Origin: Prevotella sp. UBA7764
GTDB lineage: Bacteria; Bacteroidota; Bacteroidia; Bacteroidales; Bacteroidaceae
Direction of reading: 5' to 3'
DNA length: 64,000 nucleotides
Assembly: GCA_002481295.1 (NCBI GenBank)
Contig: DLDU01000007.1
Location: 3,180-67,179, forward strand
Under the pieces are notes generated by a model. That model saw only the letters and a list, made by a program, of their open reading frames with translations. It was not told the DNA's origin and did no database searches. A program made the position numbers and the translations under genes. The stretch's first letter is position 1. Each line of letters opens with the position of its first letter. Shown piece by piece: positions 52,259-59,910 of the stretch.

Positions 52259-54982
52259 TCACTCCATCATCTCCTTCACACTGTCGAGGAAGCGGGAGAG
52301 ACGTTGTTGTTTGATGCCATAAGCCGTCAGTTTTGCCTTGCTGTAAGCGATGAACAGGCGGCGCTTGGCACGCGACATGGCAACATAGAGCTTGCGGGCA
52401 TCCTCGTCGTTGAGCTGTTGGTTGTCGCCATTGTAGTAATTAGGAATGCGACCATCAACGGCATCAAAGACAATAACATTATCAAACTCCAAACCTTTGG
52501 CCTTGTGGATGGTAGAGACAAAGACGTGCTCCTGTATCGTAGAAGAACCGCAGAGATCGGCTTCCTTGAAGGTGTTGAGTTCCATGACATGGCTATCCAA
52601 CTGCTCCTTGAGCGAGTGTTCCTTCTCCACATCAATGATGTCATAGGCAAGGAAACGAAGGATGACGGGCAGTTTTTTCACTTGTTTCATCCATCCATTT
52701 TTCACTGCATAATCACTGAAAAGCTGAAGCTCAGCCACCAAAGCAGGATCTTCAGTGGACTGCCGTTGCTGGTAGAGTCGTTGCAGAGCTTCTGTATAGA
52801 ACGACGCATAGTGGTCGCGCAAGAGCTTAATCTGTGCAGCAACGCCCTTACGCGACAAGAATTCCTGCTGCTGGGGCACCACCTCCTGAGCTTTCTCATA
52901 ACAGTAATTGACCAACGACACGGTAGCGAAGACATCGTCGTCGGCAAGGTGGGAGTTTTGTCCCTCAAGATGAAGCTCCTGCAAAAGCAGTTTCAACTTG
53001 AATGCTTTCAGATCGGGGCGCAACAAACGGATGAGCCGCAGAGAGTCGAAGCAGACGGGTTGACGCTCCGCCCAGTTGACCTCAGGCAGGTAGCGGTCCA
53101 CGTTGCACTGCATGATGTGGTAGTCGTAATCGGCATTATGCCCCAACAGCGCACTGCCGTGGGCAAAGTTGAGAAACATCCTCAAAGCCTCAGCATGACT
53201 ATGAAGCTGCTGATGCTTGCGCTCCTCGATGATCGGATTGACGATGTCGCCAAGCATCGACGGTATCTCGCGGTCGGTCTCGACATAGACAGAGAAGGTG
53301 TCCACCACCCTACCCTGCCGGATACGCTCCGCGGCAATCTGCACCACATCATCCTCAAAGACATTCAGTCCCGTGGTCTCCGTATCGAAGACTACGATAT
53401 CCTCTTGCTGATAAGTCTCCACAAAGCGTTGCAACATCGTCTTGTCGCCGGTGAGCAGCTCCGCCGGTGAGACGGCCCGCTCCTTGAGCTGGTGCATCAG
53501 CCTTCGGGCTGAGGCATGAGTGGCGCAGACCTGCAAGCCCTTGAACAGCCGTGCCCAAGCCAAAAACTGCTGGTCATTGTCCAGCACGGTGAGATGAGCC
53601 AACAACAGTTTCACCTCATCGGAAGCAAAGAGATCACTGCCCGAGACCTTGAAATGACGAATGTCCTGTGCGGTCAATGCACGACTCATGGCATCGGCGT
53701 CGCGGTTGGCATTGACGATCACAGCCACCGTCTCCTCGGGATGGGCATGCCGCAACTGTTCGACGAGATGGGCTATGTCGTTGAACTCACTGTCCACATC
53801 ATCACTGGCCACAATGGCGAGACGACCATTTGCCTTGTCGTCGCAGTCAGCTGTCTGCGGCAAGAGCTCTGGATCGGTATGCAGTTCGTTCACGGCATAG
53901 CGATTGAGAAAGTTGAGAAGGTATTTCGGAGAACGATGGTTCTGTCCGAGATAATGTATGTTGCCCTTGCAGCGTTCCTTGAGCAGTCCCAGCGTTGAGA
54001 GTTTGGCACCCATAAACGAGAAGATAGCCTGCTGCTCATCACCAAGATAGATGACGCAGCCCGCAGCGGACGGTGTCTGGGACTTGTGCTCGGAACTTGC
54101 CACTGCAAGGGAAGCCGTGGCAAGTTCGTCGATGATGGCAAGCTGCAAAGGATTGAGGTCCTGCACCTCGTCGACCTGTATCCAAGGATAGCGCTTATAG
54201 TCTTTATTGTCGTGGAGCGCAAGATAAGTAAGAAGCAGGAGATCCTCGAAATCGAGAAGCAGATTCTGCCGCTTATAAGCCTGATAAGCATGGGCATAGC
54301 GCAGAAACTGCAATGTCCGTTGGGCAGAAGGACGCAGCACGGCGTCGAAATCGGGCTGGAGCACGGCATCACGATAGAACTCGTTGTGGTGGTAGATGTC
54401 GAGCAGTGCCTCGCGTGTGAACTCTCTGTGCTGCATCTTGCAGATGGCGCGCAGCACGGTGATGTCTTCCCCTCTCAGGCAGTCGGGATGCTGTCGAAGG
54501 GCTTTGGGCAATCCGTGCTCAATCTCATACATCAGATGGGAGATGAAAACGACACGGTTGTAGTCGCTGCGACGCTGGTAATTGCCCAAGACCTTATCCT
54601 CATCCTCATTGAGATAGGTGGCGAGGATGCTCACTGCCGTGTCGTCGTCGATAACCGAAGTCTCACCGGGCACAACGACATTCTCAAAGAGGAAACGGGC
54701 ACAGTAGCGATGCACATTACCCACAAACACCTGCGTCGTGTCTGGATCACCAAGATTGGAACTGATACGCTCGCGCATGCCACGGGCAGCCCTGTTGGTA
54801 AACGTCAGGCAAAGCATATCGCTGTAGGCCACTCCCCCGGCATGAGCCTTGCGGATGCGCTCGGCAAGAATCTGTGTCTTGCCGCATCCCGGCGGTGCCA
54901 AAACGAGGTGACGGCCATGTTGCAAGCCGATGATTTTCTGTTGGTCTTGATCAGGTGTCCATGTCTTCTCCTTGCTTTCCAT
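52259..54982 (-). CDS. UvrD-type helicase with embedded DnaQ-like 3'-5' exonuclease domain
   Basis: A 907-residue SF1 helicase. N-terminal motifs: Walker A LAPPGCGKTQILAERIRKA (about 27-45), LCLTFTNRAARGMRERI, and motif II IQVDEVQDLNPLQ. Near residues 527-700 a DEDDh exonuclease is inserted: VVFDTETTGLN (Exo I), LLGHNADYDYHIMQ (Exo II) and SHLADDDVFATVSLV (Exo III region). The helicase then resumes with VSTIHKAKGLEFDNVIVFDAVDGR (about 820-845) and LYVAMSRAKRRLFIAYS. Helicase and exonuclease in one chain suggests DNA repair or end processing. It has a promoter at 55008-55039. Confidence 0.9.
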   Translation of the reverse strand: MESKEKTWTPDQDQQKIIGLQHGRHLVLAPPGCGKTQILAERIRKAHAGGVAYSDMLCLTFTNRAARGMRERISSNLGDPDTTQVFVGNVHRYCARFLFENVVVPGETSVIDDDTAVSILATYLNEDEDKVLGNYQRRSDYNRVVFISHLMYEIEHGLPKALRQHPDCLRGEDITVLRAICKMQHREFTREALLDIYHHNEFYRDAVLQPDFDAVLRPSAQRTLQFLRYAHAYQAYKRQNLLLDFEDLLLLTYLALHDNKDYKRYPWIQVDEVQDLNPLQLAIIDELATASLAVASSEHKSQTPSAAGCVIYLGDEQQAIFSFMGAKLSTLGLLKERCKGNIHYLGQNHRSPKYLLNFLNRYAVNELHTDPELLPQTADCDDKANGRLAIVASDDVDSEFNDIAHLVEQLRHAHPEETVAVIVNANRDADAMSRALTAQDIRHFKVSGSDLFASDEVKLLLAHLTVLDNDQQFLAWARLFKGLQVCATHASARRLMHQLKERAVSPAELLTGDKTMLQRFVETYQQEDIVVFDTETTGLNVFEDDVVQIAAERIRQGRVVDTFSVYVETDREIPSMLGDIVNPIIEERKHQQLHSHAEALRMFLNFAHGSALLGHNADYDYHIMQCNVDRYLPEVNWAERQPVCFDSLRLIRLLRPDLKAFKLKLLLQELHLEGQNSHLADDDVFATVSLVNYCYEKAQEVVPQQQEFLSRKGVAAQIKLLRDHYASFYTEALQRLYQQRQSTEDPALVAELQLFSDYAVKNGWMKQVKKLPVILRFLAYDIIDVEKEHSLKEQLDSHVMELNTFKEADLCGSSTIQEHVFVSTIHKAKGLEFDNVIVFDAVDGRIPNYYNGDNQQLNDEDARKLYVAMSRAKRRLFIAYSKAKLTAYGIKQQRLSRFLDSVKEMME

Positions 54983-55007
54983 CGTAAGTGCTTTTAGTTA
55001 TTACATG

Positions 55008-55039
55008 CAAACTTACGAAAAAAAACTGATACTGCCAAG
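55008..55039 (-). promoter_or_regulatory. Promoter for the helicase-exonuclease gene
   Basis: Minus strand: CTTG (55036-55039, one mismatch), 20-base spacer, TAAGTTTG (55008-55015), 25 bases before the start codon. Confidence 0.6.
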
Positions 55040-58000
55040 CTACATCTTCACATTTCCCGTACGTTTGAGCACGCCCCAGGACTGCAACTCGCCCTTGATG
55101 GCCTTGAGGTAGCTCTTGAAAAGCACGTAGTACATGATCCAACGATAGAAGAAGCGCTGGGGGATGATCCACAGCAGCACCCACAACCGCTCGTGCTCGA
55201 AGAGATATGCCATGATGCTCACACTCGCATCGACGGCAAGGAAGAGCAAATAGTAGAGGAAGATCTGCAGGGCATTGCCCGAGAACAGTCCGATGAACAT
55301 CAGCACGTCGGCCAACGGAGAGAACGTCGGGATGATATACTGGAAGACGAGCATGTTGGGCATGGCCCACAGTCCGAAGCCTTTCTTCTTAGCATTGAAG
55401 AGCGAGGAACGGTGCTTCCAGAAGGTCTGCATCACGCCGAAGCACCAGCGCACACGCTGCTTGACAAACTGCCGCACGTTTTCCGGTGCCTCTGTCATAG
55501 CCACTGCATAGTTCTCATTCTCGATGACATAACCGGCTTCGTTGATGCGCATCGTCAGATCGCAGTCCTCAGCCAGCGTGTCGGTGGTCAGACCGCCAAC
55601 CCGCACGATGGCTTCCTTCCGGAAAGCACCGATAGCACCGGGCACCACAGTGATGGCATTGATATAGGAGTAGGCCATGCGGTCGAAGTTCTGGCTGGTG
55701 GTGTACTCGATGGCCTGCCACCGGGTGAGCATGTTGCGTTGGTTGCCGACCTTGACATTTCCTGCCACGGCTCCGATGCGGTGGTCCTTGTCGGTCAGGA
55801 AATGCTGCATGAGTTTACGCACCGCGTCGGGGCGCAGCTGGGTATCTGCGTCGATGCACACCACATATTCCGAATCGGTATGGGCGATACCATAGTTCAG
55901 TGCCGACGCCTTGCCGCCATTGGGCTTGCCGAGGATGAGCACCTTGTCATTGCCATCGAAGGCGTGGTGGATGCGCTCCAAGGTATGGTCCTTACTGCCG
56001 TCGTCGACAAAGATGATGTCGAACGACGGATAATCCTCCCGCAGCAGCGTCTCCACGGTACGCACACAGTTGACCTCCTCGTTATAAGCCGGGACGATGA
56101 TCGACACGTGCGGCGCGTTGTCCTTGGTCAGCGCGGGATAGTGGCGGTGGCGCTCCACACGCTTCTCCCGAATCATGAGATAGTACATGAAGCCCAGGCG
56201 CAGGAAGCCGAGGACGAGGAATACCATGAAGAGGGCGGTGAGGAAGTCACTGGCATGATAGATCATCTCCGCCAGTGTCAGGTTGGCCTGCATGGCATAA
56301 TACGTCTTTCCCTTAGGGATCTGGGGCATGAGCTGGGCGCGCGACATACCGAGATATTGTTCCAGGGAGATGAAGTGATACCCCTCTTTCTGCAGCGTCT
56401 CAATGATACGTGGCAGAGCGGTAATTGTTGGCTTACGGGTGAGTCCACCGGCATCGTGCATCAGGATGATATGTCCATCGCCTCGGTGCACGCCGTTGAT
56501 GACACGCCGGTAGATCTCGTCGGCGGTGATGCCCGGCTGCCAGTCGTCGGGGTCTATCTCCTCACCCACGAAGAGATAGTTGCGGCGGCTGGCGAGGATC
56601 ATCGGCTCTATCTCCTCGTGCTGCGTGGGATCGGCATCGGCATTGTAAGGCGCACGGAAGAGGATGGTGCTCTGTCCGGTGACACTCTCGAGGAGCATAC
56701 GGGTGAGCTTGAGCTCGGCATAGGTGCGGTTGTCGGAGTTCTCGATCATATTGTGATGGGTGAAGGTGTGGTTGCCAATGGTGAAGCCGTCCTCATAGAC
56801 TTTCTTCACCAGTGGCAGGTTCTTCTCCATCTGCAAGCCGACCATGAAGAAAGCGGCGGACGCATGATAACGCTTGAGGGTGCGCAGGACCGTGGGCGTC
56901 CAGCGGGCATCAGGGCCGTCATCAAAGGTCAGCAACAGATCTTTGGCACCACAATGGCCGAGTTTCGAGATCGTGTAGGTGGAGGGCAGGCGCTGGTAGC
57001 GCTCCTCCGTGATGATCTGATCATCGGGGTCTATCTGTACGGTGACCTTTCCGGGCTTAGGCTCCGACTCCACGTCGAGGACCTCGCCCGTACCGACGAA
57101 GTTGACATCGTCGTATCCGCTAAGCCTCAGCACCCGGTTCATGTTCCAGCGCTTCACCTGCTCCCATGCCAGGTCTTTGCCATAGAAGTTCCACAGGCGG
57201 TGGTCTTCGGTGCCGAGGCGCCAAAGGCCAAAGCCCGCCAGATGATAGGTGACGCCGAAGCGCATCATATTATATAAGGTGGCGGCATCGGTGAAGTGAA
57301 CCTGATGGAGCACCCCGTCATCGTCGTCGTAGGAGAAAGAGAGGTTGTAGGAGTCGTCGTCAAACAGTATCTGCGCACCGGCATCAAGGGCAGAGGCGAT
57401 CGTCTGGTCGTAAGACACCGTCTGCCCTTTGTCGCCCAGGGCCCAGTCGTAGCCGTAGGCGGCGAGACCGAGCACGAGCTTGTCGTTAGGAATATTCTTT
57501 GCGGCCCAGTCGGTGGCACGCTCCACCCAGTGCTGCGAGGCGATGTCACCGGGCTGGCTCTCACTGTTGTGCTCGTCGTAAGCCATGAGGAAGAGGTAGT
57601 CGTTGTAACGGGCGAGGGGCTCCACGTCGTAGTCCTCGTTGAACGGTGCGATGTCCTGCGTGACGTACATATCGTTGTCGTGGAAGAGCATCGAGAGTTC
57701 CTTTACGAAATTGGTCAGTAGGGCATTATCGTTGATGGCGAGTTCCTCCAAGTCGATGTTAATGCCTTGGAACTGGTTGCGGTGGCAGATGGTGACAAGG
57801 GTATTGAGGAACTGTTTGCGAAGGTGTTTGTCGCTCATGATGCGGCCGATGCCCTCGGGACGGAAGTCATCGCCATAGTTGTTGGTGAGCATCGGCACAA
57901 TGGGCATTCCACTCTTGCGCATGACAGCCAGCGCCTTCTTATCGATTCTCACTTCCAGACGGCAGGTCTTGGGATTGATGAAGAACCACTCCGGGATGAC

Positions 58001-58438
58001 CATGTTGAGGTGCTTCATGTTTTGCTTGAGCGAGCGCAGGGAGTGTGCGTCCCAGTTGACATACCACGCGGCGCGCACGCCAAGGCGCGGATCGGTCCAC
58101 TCGTTGATGTATTTCTGCGTAAGTCCCGTACCGTGTCCAACGAAGCGGTGGGCTCGGTCATAGTTTTCCTGGTAGGTGTTGTGCATGCGCTGTTCCAGAA
58201 AGTTATCGCGCAATGAGCGGTAAGCCTTGGTGAGTTTGGTGTCGCGCATGAGCGGCTTCGAGGCAGTCATCACCCCTCGATAGTCGTGACGGAAAGGCAT
58301 GTTCGGACTGCCCTCCAAGGCAAACATGATGATGAAAACGATGAACAGCAGCACGATGATGGTGACGAAGAAACGCATCGTCCACTTAAACCGGCTCCAA
58401 CGACGGCGTGAGTCGGTTTGAAACACTTGTCTTTCCAT
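55040..58438 (-). CDS. Three-domain GH18 / polysaccharide deacetylase / GT2 protein
   Basis: An 1132-residue membrane protein. A helix near residues 23-43 (MRFFVTIIVLLFIVFIIMF) is followed by a GH18-type barrel (about 110-450; catalytic region GINIDLEEL near 226-234), then a NodB deacetylase (about 490-690; TFDDGPD, GNHTFTHHNM metal histidines, ILMHDAGG), then helices, then a GT2 synthase (about 775-1010; VSIIVPAYNEE, VCIDADTQL, LAEDCDL, QRVRWCFG) with terminal helices. Such a protein could make, deacetylate and trim a beta-linked aminosugar polymer, comparable to PgaB plus PgaC. The polymer is inferred. A 5' region with strong hairpins precedes it. Confidence 0.9.
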   Translation of the reverse strand: MERQVFQTDSRRRWSRFKWTMRFFVTIIVLLFIVFIIMFALEGSPNMPFRHDYRGVMTASKPLMRDTKLTKAYRSLRDNFLEQRMHNTYQENYDRAHRFVGHGTGLTQKYINEWTDPRLGVRAAWYVNWDAHSLRSLKQNMKHLNMVIPEWFFINPKTCRLEVRIDKKALAVMRKSGMPIVPMLTNNYGDDFRPEGIGRIMSDKHLRKQFLNTLVTICHRNQFQGINIDLEELAINDNALLTNFVKELSMLFHDNDMYVTQDIAPFNEDYDVEPLARYNDYLFLMAYDEHNSESQPGDIASQHWVERATDWAAKNIPNDKLVLGLAAYGYDWALGDKGQTVSYDQTIASALDAGAQILFDDDSYNLSFSYDDDDGVLHQVHFTDAATLYNMMRFGVTYHLAGFGLWRLGTEDHRLWNFYGKDLAWEQVKRWNMNRVLRLSGYDDVNFVGTGEVLDVESEPKPGKVTVQIDPDDQIITEERYQRLPSTYTISKLGHCGAKDLLLTFDDGPDARWTPTVLRTLKRYHASAAFFMVGLQMEKNLPLVKKVYEDGFTIGNHTFTHHNMIENSDNRTYAELKLTRMLLESVTGQSTILFRAPYNADADPTQHEEIEPMILASRRNYLFVGEEIDPDDWQPGITADEIYRRVINGVHRGDGHIILMHDAGGLTRKPTITALPRIIETLQKEGYHFISLEQYLGMSRAQLMPQIPKGKTYYAMQANLTLAEMIYHASDFLTALFMVFLVLGFLRLGFMYYLMIREKRVERHRHYPALTKDNAPHVSIIVPAYNEEVNCVRTVETLLREDYPSFDIIFVDDGSKDHTLERIHHAFDGNDKVLILGKPNGGKASALNYGIAHTDSEYVVCIDADTQLRPDAVRKLMQHFLTDKDHRIGAVAGNVKVGNQRNMLTRWQAIEYTTSQNFDRMAYSYINAITVVPGAIGAFRKEAIVRVGGLTTDTLAEDCDLTMRINEAGYVIENENYAVAMTEAPENVRQFVKQRVRWCFGVMQTFWKHRSSLFNAKKKGFGLWAMPNMLVFQYIIPTFSPLADVLMFIGLFSGNALQIFLYYLLFLAVDASVSIMAYLFEHERLWVLLWIIPQRFFYRWIMYYVLFKSYLKAIKGELQSWGVLKRTGNVKM

Positions 58439-58532
58439 GGCGTTAATCCCTTAAATACAATCTTTCTCTATAATTCTTAGAAGTCTCTAATACGGCTTCT
58501 ATATAACTAAACAGTTATTCACTGACTTTGTA

Positions 58533-58591
58533 GTAGGAGGTGTGGCGTCCCCGCCGCACCTCCTTGCACGGCAAGATGCCGTGCCTCCTAC
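58533..58591. repeat. Double REP-like hairpin
   Basis: Hairpin one (58535-58564): AGGAGGTG-T-GGCG pairs with CGCC-G-CACCTCCT around a TCCC-type loop. Hairpin two (58566-58584): GCACGGCA-AGA-TGCCGTGC. An alternative outer stem, GTAGGAGG (58533-58540) with CCTCCTAC (58584-58591), would compete with hairpin one. Confidence 0.85.
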
Positions 58592-58601
58592 ATGTCGGCT
58601 G

Positions 58602-58609
58602 CAAAGATA
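58602..58609 (-). promoter_or_regulatory. Candidate -7 box for the three-domain gene
   Basis: TATCTTTG on the minus strand. If used, the transcript would start about 155 bases before the ATG and include both REP-like hairpins. No -33 TTTG found. Confidence 0.4.
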
Positions 58610-58815
58610 CTCCATTCACAGATGACGACGGAAAGACATGGTGCAAAAAAGATTAATATCAGATTAAAAAGGTGTAATAAGATAGTCGCACACAGCCTCT
58701 TATATACAATATTCCCAATCACCGTATATTATATAGTTCTGGATAAAAGAAAACAAAGGCAAGAGGCTTGAAGGGGAAGCGATTGTTCATAGTTATGCGA
58801 TGCGATCATTCTTGA

Positions 58816-59607
58816 TTACTTCTTATTCACACGTACGTGGCTTTTCAATGCGGGTACGGCATCACCAAGGGCTTTGGCAAAAGCTGCCGCCACGACATGC
58901 GCACCATATATATTATAATGAGTGTCATCTTTGCGGCCATTCTTAGCCCAACTGTATTTGCCAGGCTCCACCCACATGTGCAGACGAATCGTGCCATCAG
59001 GCCCCAGTCGTTGCTCAATATCATGGGTAATGGCGTTGGCATCGACATAGACGGCGCCATACTGCCGTGCTACCTTCTCCGCCACCAAGCGATAAGCTCC
59101 GTGCGTGTCGACGAGGCTGTCGCCTTGAAAGTTACGGCGCACCACGGGACTCATCAGCACGGGAGTGGCTCCCTTGGCCTTTGTCTCAATGACATACTGC
59201 GCGAGATGGGCATCGAAAGTGGTCCCCACGTCAGTATGTCGGTCCGGTTCCGGCTTCTCGTCGTTGTGTCCGAACTGAATGATCACGTAATCACCGGGCA
59301 TCACCTTGTCGATAACTTTCTTCCAACGGCCCTCAGTATAGAAGCTGCGCGAGGAGCGTCCGTTGACAGCATGGTCCTCTACCCGCACGCCGTTGTCGAG
59401 ATATTCGTGCAGGAACATGCCCCACCCACGCTCGATGCGTCCCTCAGTGGTGTCTTTGTTCGCTGCCGTAGAGTCGCCGATGATGTAGATCACCGGTGTG
59501 GCAGAGTCAAAGGATCCGAGTATCAATGTCAATAATAACAAAAAGAAAGGTACAGCCTTTGCGACAGTTTGAGGCCGATACCAATGTTCAGGTCTTTGAT
59601 TGTTCAT
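58816..59607 (-). CDS. SGNH-family esterase, rhamnogalacturonan acetylesterase-like
   Basis: A 263-residue exported GDSL/SGNH hydrolase. After a membrane/signal helix (AVPFFLLLLTLILGSF), block I YIIGDSTAAN gives the nucleophile Ser46, block III QFGHNDEKP gives Asn115, and block V KDDTHYN gives the Asp227/His230 pair. GWGMFLHEYL and VNGRSSRSFYTEGRW are typical of rhamnogalacturonan acetylesterases (RGAE/YxiM types), which remove acetyl groups from pectin. The GH51 gene lies upstream on the same strand. Confidence 0.88.
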   Translation of the reverse strand: MNNQRPEHWYRPQTVAKAVPFFLLLLTLILGSFDSATPVIYIIGDSTAANKDTTEGRIERGWGMFLHEYLDNGVRVEDHAVNGRSSRSFYTEGRWKKVIDKVMPGDYVIIQFGHNDEKPEPDRHTDVGTTFDAHLAQYVIETKAKGATPVLMSPVVRRNFQGDSLVDTHGAYRLVAEKVARQYGAVYVDANAITHDIEQRLGPDGTIRLHMWVEPGKYSWAKNGRKDDTHYNIYGAHVVAAAFAKALGDAVPALKSHVRVNKK

Positions 59608-59910
59608 TTGCTTTAACTATTAAATATTACTATTGCAAAAGTACGAAATATCTAATAGTATGAACACAAAAATCGTTCAGAAAGAGAGTAAATTCATACA
59701 AAGGCAGGCATTGAGATTGCCATATAGTGGCTTTACTTAGAATCACTTTATCTGCCCCTATCATTCATCAATACCCAAAGGACACAATAATCAGAAACAG
59801 GGCAAGTTTCTGTTTAACCAAGTAACTACACCCCTCTCCAATTGGAGAGGGGCGCGAGGGTGAGACTCTTTTCTCCCCCGATTAGGGGAAGTTAGAGGGG
59901 GCTCCTACTT
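59608..59910. other. Gap with REP-like repeat and promoter-like box
   Basis: Holds a TACTTTTG box on the minus strand (59636-59643) 28 bases before the SGNH start, with only a weak -33 match, and the REP-like repeat at 59829-59906. No gene seen. Confidence 0.55.
59829..59906. repeat. REP-like repeat after the GH51 gene
   Basis: CCCCTCTCCAATTGGAGAGG (59831-59850) with the next two G forms a perfect 22-bp palindrome, followed by CGAGGGTGAGACTC and a second imperfect hairpin CCCCCGATTAGGGG. It belongs to the same family as the pair at 42519-42594. Confidence 0.85.

Larger units (their letters stand above)
58439..58815. other. Gap with REP-like hairpins and a promoter-like box
   Basis: No gene is seen between the SGNH gene and the three-domain gene. 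It holds two GC-rich hairpins (58533-58591), a TATCTTTG box on the minus strand (58602-58609), and AT-rich sequence with TATATA runs. Confidence 0.55.

Noticed and set aside
55193..57277. 694-codon open frame antisense to the GH18/NodB/GT2 gene
   Set aside because: The minus-strand domains and catalytic motifs are clear; the plus-strand frame is rich in unlikely His/Val/Glu runs and is a shadow.
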